Part shown: positions 1 to 6,437 of the stretch, in pieces
Position numbering within the stretch: position 1 is the stretch's first letter
Layout: each line of letters opens with the position of its first letter
Origin: Bacteroidales bacterium
Lineage (GTDB): Bacteria; Bacteroidota; Bacteroidia; Bacteroidales; WCHB1-69
Direction of reading: 5' to 3'
NCBI GenBank assembly: GCA_023229985.1
Contig: JALNYF010000068.1
Location: forward strand, 1-9,851
Length of the DNA: 9,851 nucleotides
Translations under genes and position numbers: made by a program
Notes under the pieces: model-generated
The model's database searches: none
Seen by the model: only the letters and a program-made list of their open reading frames with translations
Told to the model about the DNA's origin: nothing

Positions 1-17
1 TCTTTTTCGAGGTTCAT
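1..17 (-). CDS. Possible start of the next operon gene, partial
   Basis: Nine bases after the GT2 stop codon an ATG at position 17 opens a frame (MNLEK...) that runs off the left edge. The close spacing is in keeping with the rest of the operon. Five codons are not enough to show that it is a gene or to guess its product. Confidence 0.3.
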
Positions 18-26
18 GGAGGGAAT

Positions 27-1040
27 TTAGCGGCTTAGCTTATGAAATTTGCTTTTCGGTTTCTTTTCAAAAACAATAAAATCCCAAATACCTGCGCAAT
101 AGCCTGAGCCATAACTAACATGCAAAATCAGAAAAGTCCATAGAATCATCCATCTTTCTTTAAAAGAAAATGGTTGGTGTCGGGTAAACCAAAAAGCCAT
201 CAATAAATAGAACAGACAAAGAAACGAATATGCAAAATAGAAATAAGGTACGACAACTGAGAGAATACTTCCTATAACAATGAATGAAACAAAAAAGAAA
301 GGGATTAATTGTCGAAACGATGTAATTCGCTTATGCTTTTGATTCACAAATACTTTCCAATATCCATATTGAAAATATTGTCGAAAAAGATGATGAAACG
401 AGGATCGAACAACATAAAACGATTGTATTTCGGGACTTAAGAAAATGCGGTAGCCGGCTTTTATTAAACGATAATTAAAATCATCATCTTGGTTTCTTGT
501 TAGATCCTCATCAAAATAACCAATTTTTTCAAAGACCTCCCGTTTATAACTGCCAAAAGCAACCGTATCCACAAATCCAGCTTTTGCGCCCGTGCGAAAA
601 TAAGCGTTCCCAACGCCAAAAGGTTGTGACATAGCGTAGCCGATAATTTGTGATAGTTCATTTTCGTAGTTATTGGTTAAGACTCCGCCGGCACAGCCTA
701 TCGTTGCATCAGAAAAAAGGACTTCTACATTCTTGTCAATATAATCAGGGGCAACTGTACTATGCGCTCCCAAAATAATAACTACGTCGCTATTTTGATG
801 TTTAATCCCTAAATTCAGCGCGTAGGGAGTTGTCTGCATCTTATTGATTAACAATTCTATATAAGAATAATTCGCCGCATATTGCGATACAATACTCGAG
901 GTTTGGTCGTCACTTAGTCCATCGCAAACAAAGATGGATAAATACTCTTTCGGATAGGTGGTATGAATGAGTGAATCCAAGCAGGACGCAATATATTTTT
1001 CTTCGTTTCGGCACGGAATAACTATAGATACTGTTTTCAT
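27..1040 (-). CDS. GT2-family glycosyltransferase, ExoA-like, with C-terminal membrane segments
   Basis: The 337-aa product has a GT-A fold family 2 domain with SIVIPCRNEE (5-14), VCDGLSDDQT (38-47), TPYALNLGIK (71-80), NQDDDFNYRL (183-192, with the conserved acidic catalytic region) and RQYFQYGYWK (220-229, equivalent to the Q-x-x-R-W-like motif). Three hydrophobic segments follow at about 246-266, 268-286 and 298-318. This layout matches ExoA-like glycosyltransferases, which add a sugar to a lipid-linked oligosaccharide at the inner membrane. One oddity is that the usual acidic residue before AHS is glycine (LGAHS, G91). I chose the ATG at 1040 over an in-frame TTG at 1046, which lies inside the previous gene's stop region and adds only two residues. 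The ATG leaves a 2-base gap (TGA-TA-ATG). It is the last full gene in the window on its strand. Confidence 0.9.
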   Translation of the reverse strand: MKTVSIVIPCRNEEKYIASCLDSLIHTTYPKEYLSIFVCDGLSDDQTSSIVSQYAANYSYIELLINKMQTTPYALNLGIKHQNSDVVIILGAHSTVAPDYIDKNVEVLFSDATIGCAGGVLTNNYENELSQIIGYAMSQPFGVGNAYFRTGAKAGFVDTVAFGSYKREVFEKIGYFDEDLTRNQDDDFNYRLIKAGYRIFLSPEIQSFYVVRSSFHHLFRQYFQYGYWKVFVNQKHKRITSFRQLIPFFFVSFIVIGSILSVVVPYFYFAYSFLCLFYLLMAFWFTRHQPFSFKERWMILWTFLILHVSYGSGYCAGIWDFIVFEKKPKSKFHKLSR

Positions 1041-1042
1041 TA

Positions 1043-2149
1043 TCAATTAGTTAATAGTTTTTGATAAAGTTCAATCAATAATTTTGCCTGTGAATCCCAA
1101 TTATATTTATTGACGACGGCTTCTCTGCCGGCAGTTCCCATTTCTTGTGCAAGCTTTGGGTTCTCAAACAAATGAGTGATTTCTGCTGCAATTTTATGGG
1201 TATCAAAAGGATTAACGGGCACTCCGCAACCGGCTTCTTCCATTATCTCACGCCATAAAGGAAAATCAGAATAAACCACTGGAATTCCCGCAGCCATATA
1301 TTCAAACATCTTAATGGGTAATGAATCTTTGTAACTCGGCATGGGATGCAATATTAACAGTCCGACCATCGATTGCGCAAATAATTCATTGATTTGTTGG
1401 CGATTCAAATGGCCCATAAAGTCCGTTTTCCCCCACCCTTCTTCCATTTGCACACTCTCCTGTAAGGATTCAGGAGAAAAAGCACCGGCTAATTTCAGTC
1501 GCCCAGCCACTTGATTAATAGAACGCACCATTTCAAAAACGCCACGTTCTTTGAAAAGTCCACCCACATAGCACGCTGACTTTTCTTTGTCATTCCAAGA
1601 AAAAGATTGTGTTATCTCATTGATAATTGGATAATTACAAATTGCAGTCACAGGAATGGAGACTATTTTTTCAAAACGATGTTGAATGTGCGGCGTGGCT
1701 GCAACAATAGCACTCATCTTCTTGGCACGGCAATTCTCAATTTTTTCAACGATTCGCGATACCCAATGACGAAAGCAACTCGGAATCCACGCCTTAGTCA
1801 ATATTTGCCGCGGCAAATCCTCGTGACTGTCATAAATCACAATTTTTCCCTTTTTACGCAGCTTTTCTCCCACCGGCAATAATTCGGAATCGTGGAAATG
1901 GTATAGGTCGGCATTAATTTCCAAGGCTTTCCGAAAAATCGGCCTGCCGGAAAATAGTATCCTTTTAAATCGGTTTGTAATCTTTTGAGACCCATAAATC
2001 TTGACTCCTTTAACCTCTTTGTCGGAAGCACCGGCAACAATGAAACTTACATCAAAGCCATTTTGCTGCAATGTTACGCACTCTTTGCCGAAAATCCGAA
2101 CGTCATTTTCAGAATGGACAGAAGTTAAATGACAAACTTTATTTTTCAT
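1043..2149 (-). CDS. GT4-family glycosyltransferase (second of the pair)
   Basis: The 368-aa product is a GT-B fold glycosyltransferase of family 4. It opens with KVCHLTSVHSENDVRIFGKE (4-23), a start typical of capsule and O-antigen GT4 enzymes. HFHDSELL (84-91) and YDSHEDLPRQ (106-115) follow in the acceptor domain. The C-terminal domain carries YVGGLFKERG (194-203) and DSLPIKMFEYMAAGIPVV (275-292). As in its neighbour, the first acid of the EX7E motif is Asp (D275-x7-E283). Overall it is not obviously a recent duplicate of that neighbour, since the N-terminal halves share little. It begins inside the end of the preceding gene (11-base overlap) and ends 2 bases before the GT2 start. The sugar specificity is unknown, and a role in repeat-unit assembly is inferred from context. 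Confidence 0.9.
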   Translation of the reverse strand: MKNKVCHLTSVHSENDVRIFGKECVTLQQNGFDVSFIVAGASDKEVKGVKIYGSQKITNRFKRILFSGRPIFRKALEINADLYHFHDSELLPVGEKLRKKGKIVIYDSHEDLPRQILTKAWIPSCFRHWVSRIVEKIENCRAKKMSAIVAATPHIQHRFEKIVSIPVTAICNYPIINEITQSFSWNDKEKSACYVGGLFKERGVFEMVRSINQVAGRLKLAGAFSPESLQESVQMEEGWGKTDFMGHLNRQQINELFAQSMVGLLILHPMPSYKDSLPIKMFEYMAAGIPVVYSDFPLWREIMEEAGCGVPVNPFDTHKIAAEITHLFENPKLAQEMGTAGREAVVNKYNWDSQAKLLIELYQKLLTN

Positions 2150-3203
2150 TTTGATGATTCATAATTGATTGATAAATAGCAACAAACTTCTTTTGGTTAG
2201 CCAACTTTGTTGCCATATTTTCGATGATTTCACGATTTTTCATAACTAAATCATCATAAGGAATTTCCAACGCTTTTTCTATTTGAAAAGAGGACAAGTC
2301 TTTTATCAAGCATCCATTCTCTCCATTGGAAATCCACTCACGCGTAGCGGGCAAATCCGTAATCATCGGAATACAGCGCAGACTCATTGCTTCCAACAAG
2401 CTGATAGAAGTCGCATCACTTTCGGGGTAAGCAATCCAAATTTTTGATTTGGCATACCATTGCAAATTATCTTCGCGTGTCTGCCAGCCCACAAACTGAA
2501 CAACCTCAGTAAGTTCCAAGTCCGATACCAATTTTTTCAAATTTTCATCTTCTGTCCCCGTGCCGGCAATCACAAGTTTCCAATCGCGGTACGCCTCTTT
2601 TTCATGAAAACGATGAAACGCATCAATAATTGAATCAGTGCGATATAACTTATTCAGCAGACGATTTGAATAAATAAGATTTTCCTTATGAATGAGCGTA
2701 TCGTTAACATCGTCGATGCCAAAATTAGCGATCGTAACGGAGAGCTTCTTTTTTGATAATTGCTGCATCTTGTCCCCAATAAACTGAGCATCCGCCGTCA
2801 AATAATTGGTATGATTTAAGCAGTATTGTACCATTTTTTTATAGAAAAATCCCTTTTGCGGGTTGAGCAAAATATCGCTCCCCCATGCTGTAGCGACCGT
2901 CGGGATATTGATTTTACGAATAGCCCTTAACGTCAAAAAATGATACGTTACAATTTGTTGAATATGAATAATATCCGGATTTTCATTTTGAATGATGGCA
3001 CGTAATTTGCGCACAGCCGGGAAATAATTCAACGGATTATGAAGGGAAGCATCGAGGGTATAATGATGGGTCATTTTTTCATCTACAAAGTCCGAATCTG
3101 AAGTAGTAATCACCACAATTTCTTCAAAAAACGGCTTCACCAATGCGTAAAAATTATACGTATGCACACTATTAGAACCAATAAGAAGTAATTTTTTAAT
3201 CAT
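2139..3203 (-). CDS. GT4-family glycosyltransferase
   Basis: The 354-aa product is a GT-B fold retaining glycosyltransferase of family 4. The N-terminal acceptor domain includes LLLIGSNSVHTYNF (5-18), IIHIQQIV (78-85) and ATAWGSDILLNP (104-115). The C-terminal nucleotide-sugar domain includes WKLVIAGTGTEDENLKKLV (208-226), VVQFVGW (234-240) and YPESDATSISLLEAM (259-273). The usual EX7E signature appears as D263-x7-E271, a conservative change of the first acid. The donor and acceptor are not predictable. It is presumably cytoplasmic or peripheral to the inner membrane, where it adds one sugar of the repeat unit. Its start overlaps the flippase stop by 8 bases, and its own stop overlaps the start of the following glycosyltransferase by 11 bases, indicating tightly coupled expression. 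Confidence 0.9.
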   Translation of the reverse strand: MIKKLLLIGSNSVHTYNFYALVKPFFEEIVVITTSDSDFVDEKMTHHYTLDASLHNPLNYFPAVRKLRAIIQNENPDIIHIQQIVTYHFLTLRAIRKINIPTVATAWGSDILLNPQKGFFYKKMVQYCLNHTNYLTADAQFIGDKMQQLSKKKLSVTIANFGIDDVNDTLIHKENLIYSNRLLNKLYRTDSIIDAFHRFHEKEAYRDWKLVIAGTGTEDENLKKLVSDLELTEVVQFVGWQTREDNLQWYAKSKIWIAYPESDATSISLLEAMSLRCIPMITDLPATREWISNGENGCLIKDLSSFQIEKALEIPYDDLVMKNREIIENMATKLANQKKFVAIYQSIMNHQNEK

Positions 3204-4470
3204 TTTTAATTTTTGATATTCGAATCAACCACCCTATTAAAAATAGATAATATACTGTTTGAAAAGAACTTAACAAAATAAATCCCAATTCGATGTCTTG
3301 AAATATACCTCCAATCACGATAGCGGATAAATAAAGAGTGTGTCCAATTAAACTAATTCCGAACGCTATTTTTTGTTTATTGACAATCAGTGGAATTTGA
3401 GAAATTGGCGAAATCAGGAAGCTCATACAAAGCCAAGGAGTAAGCAGTTGTCCAAACTCCCCGGCTTGCCGCCATGGTTCGCCCAAGAACCACGCGAAGA
3501 GGTCATCACCCCATAAAGCGACCATGAGATATGCCGGAACGGCAATGAAAGACATACTGAGTAATACTTTCTTTACAAGTTTTTGTAAATCACCTTTTTC
3601 CTGATAGCAGGCGGAGGCTTTTTGGTAAAAAACCTGTCCGATGGCAGAGCCGATAATGGCAGACGGTGCAAACAATAGTCGCAGTGTACGCGAGTGCAAC
3701 CCCACTTTTTCTTTTAGATAAAAGAATGAAAGCAAAAAGACCTCGGCACTCTGCTTCATCACATCACAAAAAGCATGTAACGAGTTAATCCTCGGGAAGT
3801 CGCGATACTCGTATGCAACTGCCTTCATGTCATTTTTTGTAATATTTTTCAGCTCTTTTCTGTCATTTTTCAGAAAACTGCGCAAAAGCGGGAAAAACGA
3901 AAAAAACTGACCACCGATTTGCGACAAAACTAATCCTGAAGGTATCATTCCGGCAGTTCCCAAACCAATGGACCCACCGGCAGTAACTATACTCTGCGTC
4001 GTTTTGGAATAGGCAACATTGCGAAATCGTTTTTTGCGGGAATTCCAATAGTTAAAGGTTTGGTACCACCCAACCGACAACACAGATAAAGGCACCAAAT
4101 AGAGATAAGACGATACATCATCATTGTGCAGTACCGAACATATCTGACTATTAAAAATTAAGACTATAAGAAGTGATAATGCGCTAATTATCAATGAGAT
4201 AATTAATGATACACCTATCAAATTGATGGATTTCTTATCATCTTTCGGGAGCATAATTGCCAACTCGTAACGCCCGGTTGCAATGATGGAAAAAAGATTG
4301 GCGACCGACAGATAAACAGACAAAACTGCAAAATCTGACGGTGAATAAATACGAGCAATGACGGGTTCCACCAAAAAAGGAATAGCTTGTGCAATTACAT
4401 TTCCGGTAAAAATCGTAAAGACATTTTTGATAAAGTCAGACGAAAAATAAGATTTAAAAAGTTTCCGCAT
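3196..4470 (-). CDS. Wzx-type oligosaccharide flippase (MOP superfamily)
   Basis: The 424-aa polytopic inner-membrane protein has about 12 hydrophobic segments, for example residues 15-38, 45-65, 83-107, 120-137 and 158-200, with the rest between 265 and 415. Length and layout fit the polysaccharide-biosynthesis (Wzx) branch of the MOP flippases. Family-like features are the N-terminal FTGNVIAQAIPFLVEPVIAR with ARIYSPSDFA (39-48), the conserved cytoplasmic YEYRDFPRINS (220-230), and the LFAPSAIIGSAIGQVFYQKA stretch (266-285). It would flip the undecaprenyl-linked repeat unit to the periplasmic face, between assembly by the adjacent glycosyltransferases and polymerisation by the membrane protein at 5156-6436. 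Its ATG lies 2 bases after the acyltransferase stop, and its last 8 bases overlap the next glycosyltransferase gene, so it is mid-operon. Confidence 0.88.
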   Translation of the reverse strand: MRKLFKSYFSSDFIKNVFTIFTGNVIAQAIPFLVEPVIARIYSPSDFAVLSVYLSVANLFSIIATGRYELAIMLPKDDKKSINLIGVSLIISLIISALSLLIVLIFNSQICSVLHNDDVSSYLYLVPLSVLSVGWYQTFNYWNSRKKRFRNVAYSKTTQSIVTAGGSIGLGTAGMIPSGLVLSQIGGQFFSFFPLLRSFLKNDRKELKNITKNDMKAVAYEYRDFPRINSLHAFCDVMKQSAEVFLLSFFYLKEKVGLHSRTLRLLFAPSAIIGSAIGQVFYQKASACYQEKGDLQKLVKKVLLSMSFIAVPAYLMVALWGDDLFAWFLGEPWRQAGEFGQLLTPWLCMSFLISPISQIPLIVNKQKIAFGISLIGHTLYLSAIVIGGIFQDIELGFILLSSFQTVYYLFLIGWLIRISKIKND

Positions 4471-4472
4471 CG

Positions 4473-5081
4473 TTAATCATTATCATAATAAAACTCCTTC
4501 AATTCAGGATATTGCTCCAGAAATTTCAAATCTTTATCTTTAGTACTTCCAATAACCGTGGCAGGATTACCGGCAATAATAGAATAATCGGGAAAGTGTC
4601 CGCGCACAGAGCTGTAAGCAGCTATAATAGAGCCTTTCCCAATTGTTGTATTCGGATTTATCAAAGAATAGGGTCCTACAAATGTATATTTCCCGATATG
4701 GATACTCCCTCTTACATAACCGATTTTATCCTTCACTTCAGAGTAATGTTTCCCGTACAACCGTATCGAGTTATGACTTGAATGACTTGCCAATACAGTA
4801 TGAAAACCAATCTGACAACCCTCTTCAATCGTAATGGTATTGCTCGCCTCAATAATACTATAATGCCCAATGTAAATATGGTCGGACAAATATAATGTTT
4901 CGGGGTGGTCTAAAAACGCAGATGTACTAATTCGCGTATCATGGATTCTTTTCCCTTGAAAATCATACTTTTGCATAATAATCATAGGACGACTTCGCCG
5001 CGCAAAAAAACGATATACACGAAAGCGTATTGAACAAATAATCCGTTTTATTCCTAATTTTTTCCTGACTGTTTGTGCCAT
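4473..5081 (-). CDS. Left-handed beta-helix (hexapeptide-repeat) acyltransferase, polysaccharide-modifying
   Basis: The 202-aa product matches the soluble LbetaH acyltransferases of the WbbJ / maltose-acetyltransferase / xenobiotic-acyltransferase type, which transfer an acetyl or similar group from the CoA thioester to a sugar. Imperfect [IV]GxxxxI-like hexapeptide turns run from about residue 64 to 175: YIGHYSII (70-77), IEEGCQIGFHTV (85-96), IHIGKYTFVGPYSLI (127-141), TIGKGSIIAAYSSV (146-159) and the usual closing IIAGNPATVIG (168-178). H100 and H103 in ASHSSH are candidate catalytic histidines. An insertion at about 105-125 would form the loop that often covers the active site. The N-terminal 35 residues are very basic and may bind membrane or acidic phospholipid. 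The ATG at 5081 follows the 74-base gap, and an AT-rich leader without a Shine-Dalgarno sequence precedes it. The acceptor sugar cannot be told. The stop is 2 bases before the flippase start. Confidence 0.87.
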   Translation of the reverse strand: MAQTVRKKLGIKRIICSIRFRVYRFFARRSRPMIIMQKYDFQGKRIHDTRISTSAFLDHPETLYLSDHIYIGHYSIIEASNTITIEEGCQIGFHTVLASHSSHNSIRLYGKHYSEVKDKIGYVRGSIHIGKYTFVGPYSLINPNTTIGKGSIIAAYSSVRGHFPDYSIIAGNPATVIGSTKDKDLKFLEQYPELKEFYYDND

Positions 5082-5110
5082 TGCAATGATATTAAACTGT
5101 GTTTGTGGTC

Positions 5111-5133
5111 TTGAAAATATTGCCCATTTTCAA
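5111..5133. repeat. Perfect 8-bp inverted repeat in the leader of the acyltransferase gene
   Basis: On the minus strand the arms TTGAAAAT and ATTTTCAA flank a 7-base loop (GGGCAAT), with no mismatch over 8 base pairs. It starts 4 bases downstream of the -7 box, so it covers or immediately follows the predicted transcription start. Only two of the eight pairs are G-C and no T-run follows, so it is a poor intrinsic terminator. A DNA operator or a weak leader hairpin fits its position better. Function is unproven. Confidence 0.45.
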
Positions 5134-5137
5134 ACGG

Positions 5138-5145
5138 CAAAGATA
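5138..5145 (-). promoter_or_regulatory. Bacteroidota-type -7 promoter box (TATCTTTG)
   Basis: The minus strand reads TATCTTTG, a perfect match to the TAnnTTTG -7 element of Bacteroidota primary-sigma promoters. It lies in the only real intergenic gap, 11 bases after the polymerase stop codon and 56 bases before the acyltransferase ATG. Transcription would start a few bases downstream, around 5128-5134. I find no clear TTTG or TTG -33 element at the expected distance; that region falls in the AT-rich end of the polymerase gene. If active, it would give the acyltransferase, flippase and three glycosyltransferase genes their own transcript in addition to read-through. Confidence 0.5.
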
Positions 5146-5146
5146 C

Positions 5147-5159
5147 ATGATTTTATCAT
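5147..5159. repeat. Short inverted repeat just upstream of the -7 box
   Basis: The arms ATGAT and ATCAT are perfectly complementary, 5 bases each with a 3-base spacer. The repeat overlaps the polymerase stop codon and ends one base from the -7 box at 5138-5145. By position it could be an operator half of a regulated promoter. It is short and AT-rich enough to be chance. Confidence 0.3.
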
Positions 5160-6436
5160 ATTTTTTTAATATTTCCGATAATGCCATTCTGTTGGCTGAG
5201 TTGCGCAGCGAAGACAAAAGCAAGTAAAATCGACAGTTTTACATTTGAAAAAGGGCAATTGGTAAGAGCAGACACCGCAAAAACGGCAATCATTAACAGC
5301 ACATTTTTGCAATCAACCACGTGTTTTGCCTTTTTTAACGACTTCCAAACCGGCAAAAAATATAGCAGCAAGTACGTGAGCAATCCAAGTATTCCGTAAC
5401 GCCAAACCATCAAAACATACTCATTTTCAGCGTAAATATGATTTTCATATAAATAATTTTTATTGGGTCCGAACCCGAATATCGGTTTATCTTGAACCAT
5501 TCCCAGCAATTCCTTCCAAATTTGCAACCGTTCAGTCCACGAATTGCTTTTCAAAGCATCTGAATTTAATAAGGAAAGCGAATAATTCATTCCTCGAACG
5601 GGGAGCGGAATATGTAAAAACTGCATAATTTCTGCAAAATAAAGCACAAAAGCACTAACGGCAAGAATGGAAAAAATTTGCACTAACATTTTTTTCCATG
5701 AAATTCCACTAAATATATAGTTGATTATCAACATGATGACAAATGCCACCATTCCCGTCCGCGATTGACAGCACAAAAAGACAATCAAGGCGATAAAGAA
5801 CAAAATGCGGTCTTTTTTCTTCCACTCCAAGCGCGGGGCATAGCGAATCAGAAAGAACAAAAACAACAAGGCATTCATATTAGGATTGCCCATCGTTCCC
5901 AATGCACGCTTGGTGGCTGGCTCCCCAATACTATTATAACCGAAAAAGAGCAGATGCGGAGAATCTGCCCCACAATACAACGGCATTACAATTTCATTGA
6001 AATTCAATATGTTATAATAATGAAAAATATGAAAAACAACTAATCCGCAGAAACACGCATCTAAAATCCGGGAAATTTGCTGTTTGCAGTATTGTTCTTT
6101 AAAAAAAATGATAAAACAGATAAATTTTAATATGTCATAAACTTCAAAATAATTATTAATCGAACGTATCTGTCTGTTAATCAAAATAGTTAAGACAATG
6201 TATAAAGAGACGGCAGTTCCTAACAAAATAAGTTTCAGGTTATCGCCGCGATACCATTTGTTTTTTAAAATGGCAATACCGACAAAAACCAAGTAAATAT
6301 CCGAAATGTCAACTAAAAAAGGAAGCCCTGAAAAGGCAATCGGTGGGGTAAAAAAGAAGATGGGGAAGAACAACAGATAAAGAAGATTCTCATACGAGCC
6401 ACTGACTCGCGGGATTGCTATCTTAGTGTCGCCCAT
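5156..6436 (-). CDS. O-antigen polymerase/ligase-like membrane protein (Wzy/WaaL superfamily)
   Basis: The 426-aa polytopic membrane protein has about ten or more hydrophobic segments. Its largest hydrophilic loop is near residues 270-340, as in Wzy polymerases and WaaL ligases. Recognisable motifs are RALGTMGNPN (177-186), QSRTGMVAF (224-232), an ERLQIWKELL stretch (302-311) followed by PIFGFGP (318-324), and ENEYVLMVWRYGILGLL (337-353), which together match the Wzy_C-type O-antigen polymerase/ligase pattern. It would act in the inner membrane, joining lipid-linked repeat units or transferring finished glycan. The context, with a flippase and three glycosyltransferases downstream, favours Wzy over WaaL. 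These proteins are too divergent for a firm choice, so no gene symbol is given. The ATG lies one base after the preceding gene's TAA, implying co-transcription and probably coupled translation. The stop TGA is embedded in the promoter-like region of the next gene. Confidence 0.85.
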   Translation of the reverse strand: MGDTKIAIPRVSGSYENLLYLLFFPIFFFTPPIAFSGLPFLVDISDIYLVFVGIAILKNKWYRGDNLKLILLGTAVSLYIVLTILINRQIRSINNYFEVYDILKFICFIIFFKEQYCKQQISRILDACFCGLVVFHIFHYYNILNFNEIVMPLYCGADSPHLLFFGYNSIGEPATKRALGTMGNPNMNALLFLFFLIRYAPRLEWKKKDRILFFIALIVFLCCQSRTGMVAFVIMLIINYIFSGISWKKMLVQIFSILAVSAFVLYFAEIMQFLHIPLPVRGMNYSLSLLNSDALKSNSWTERLQIWKELLGMVQDKPIFGFGPNKNYLYENHIYAENEYVLMVWRYGILGLLTYLLLYFLPVWKSLKKAKHVVDCKNVLLMIAVFAVSALTNCPFSNVKLSILLAFVFAAQLSQQNGIIGNIKKI

Positions 6437-6437
6437 T

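Noticed and set aside
1041..1046. TTG start for the GT2 glycosyltransferase
   Set aside because: It adds only two residues before an ATG that sits directly at the conserved KTVSIVIP start, and it overlaps the preceding stop. The ATG at 1040 is the simpler choice.
1607..1882. Plus-strand open frame of 91 codons
   Set aside because: It is antisense to the second GT4 gene, with no motif, no promoter and no neighbouring plus-strand genes.
5111..5133. Intrinsic terminator after the polymerase gene
   Set aside because: The stem is AT-rich with only two G-C pairs and no T-run follows on the minus strand, so termination is unlikely. It was recorded as an inverted repeat instead.
5765..6043. Plus-strand open frame of 92 codons
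   Set aside because: It is antisense to the transmembrane core of the polymerase/ligase-like gene. The polar, low-complexity translation is typical of a shadow of a hydrophobic protein.
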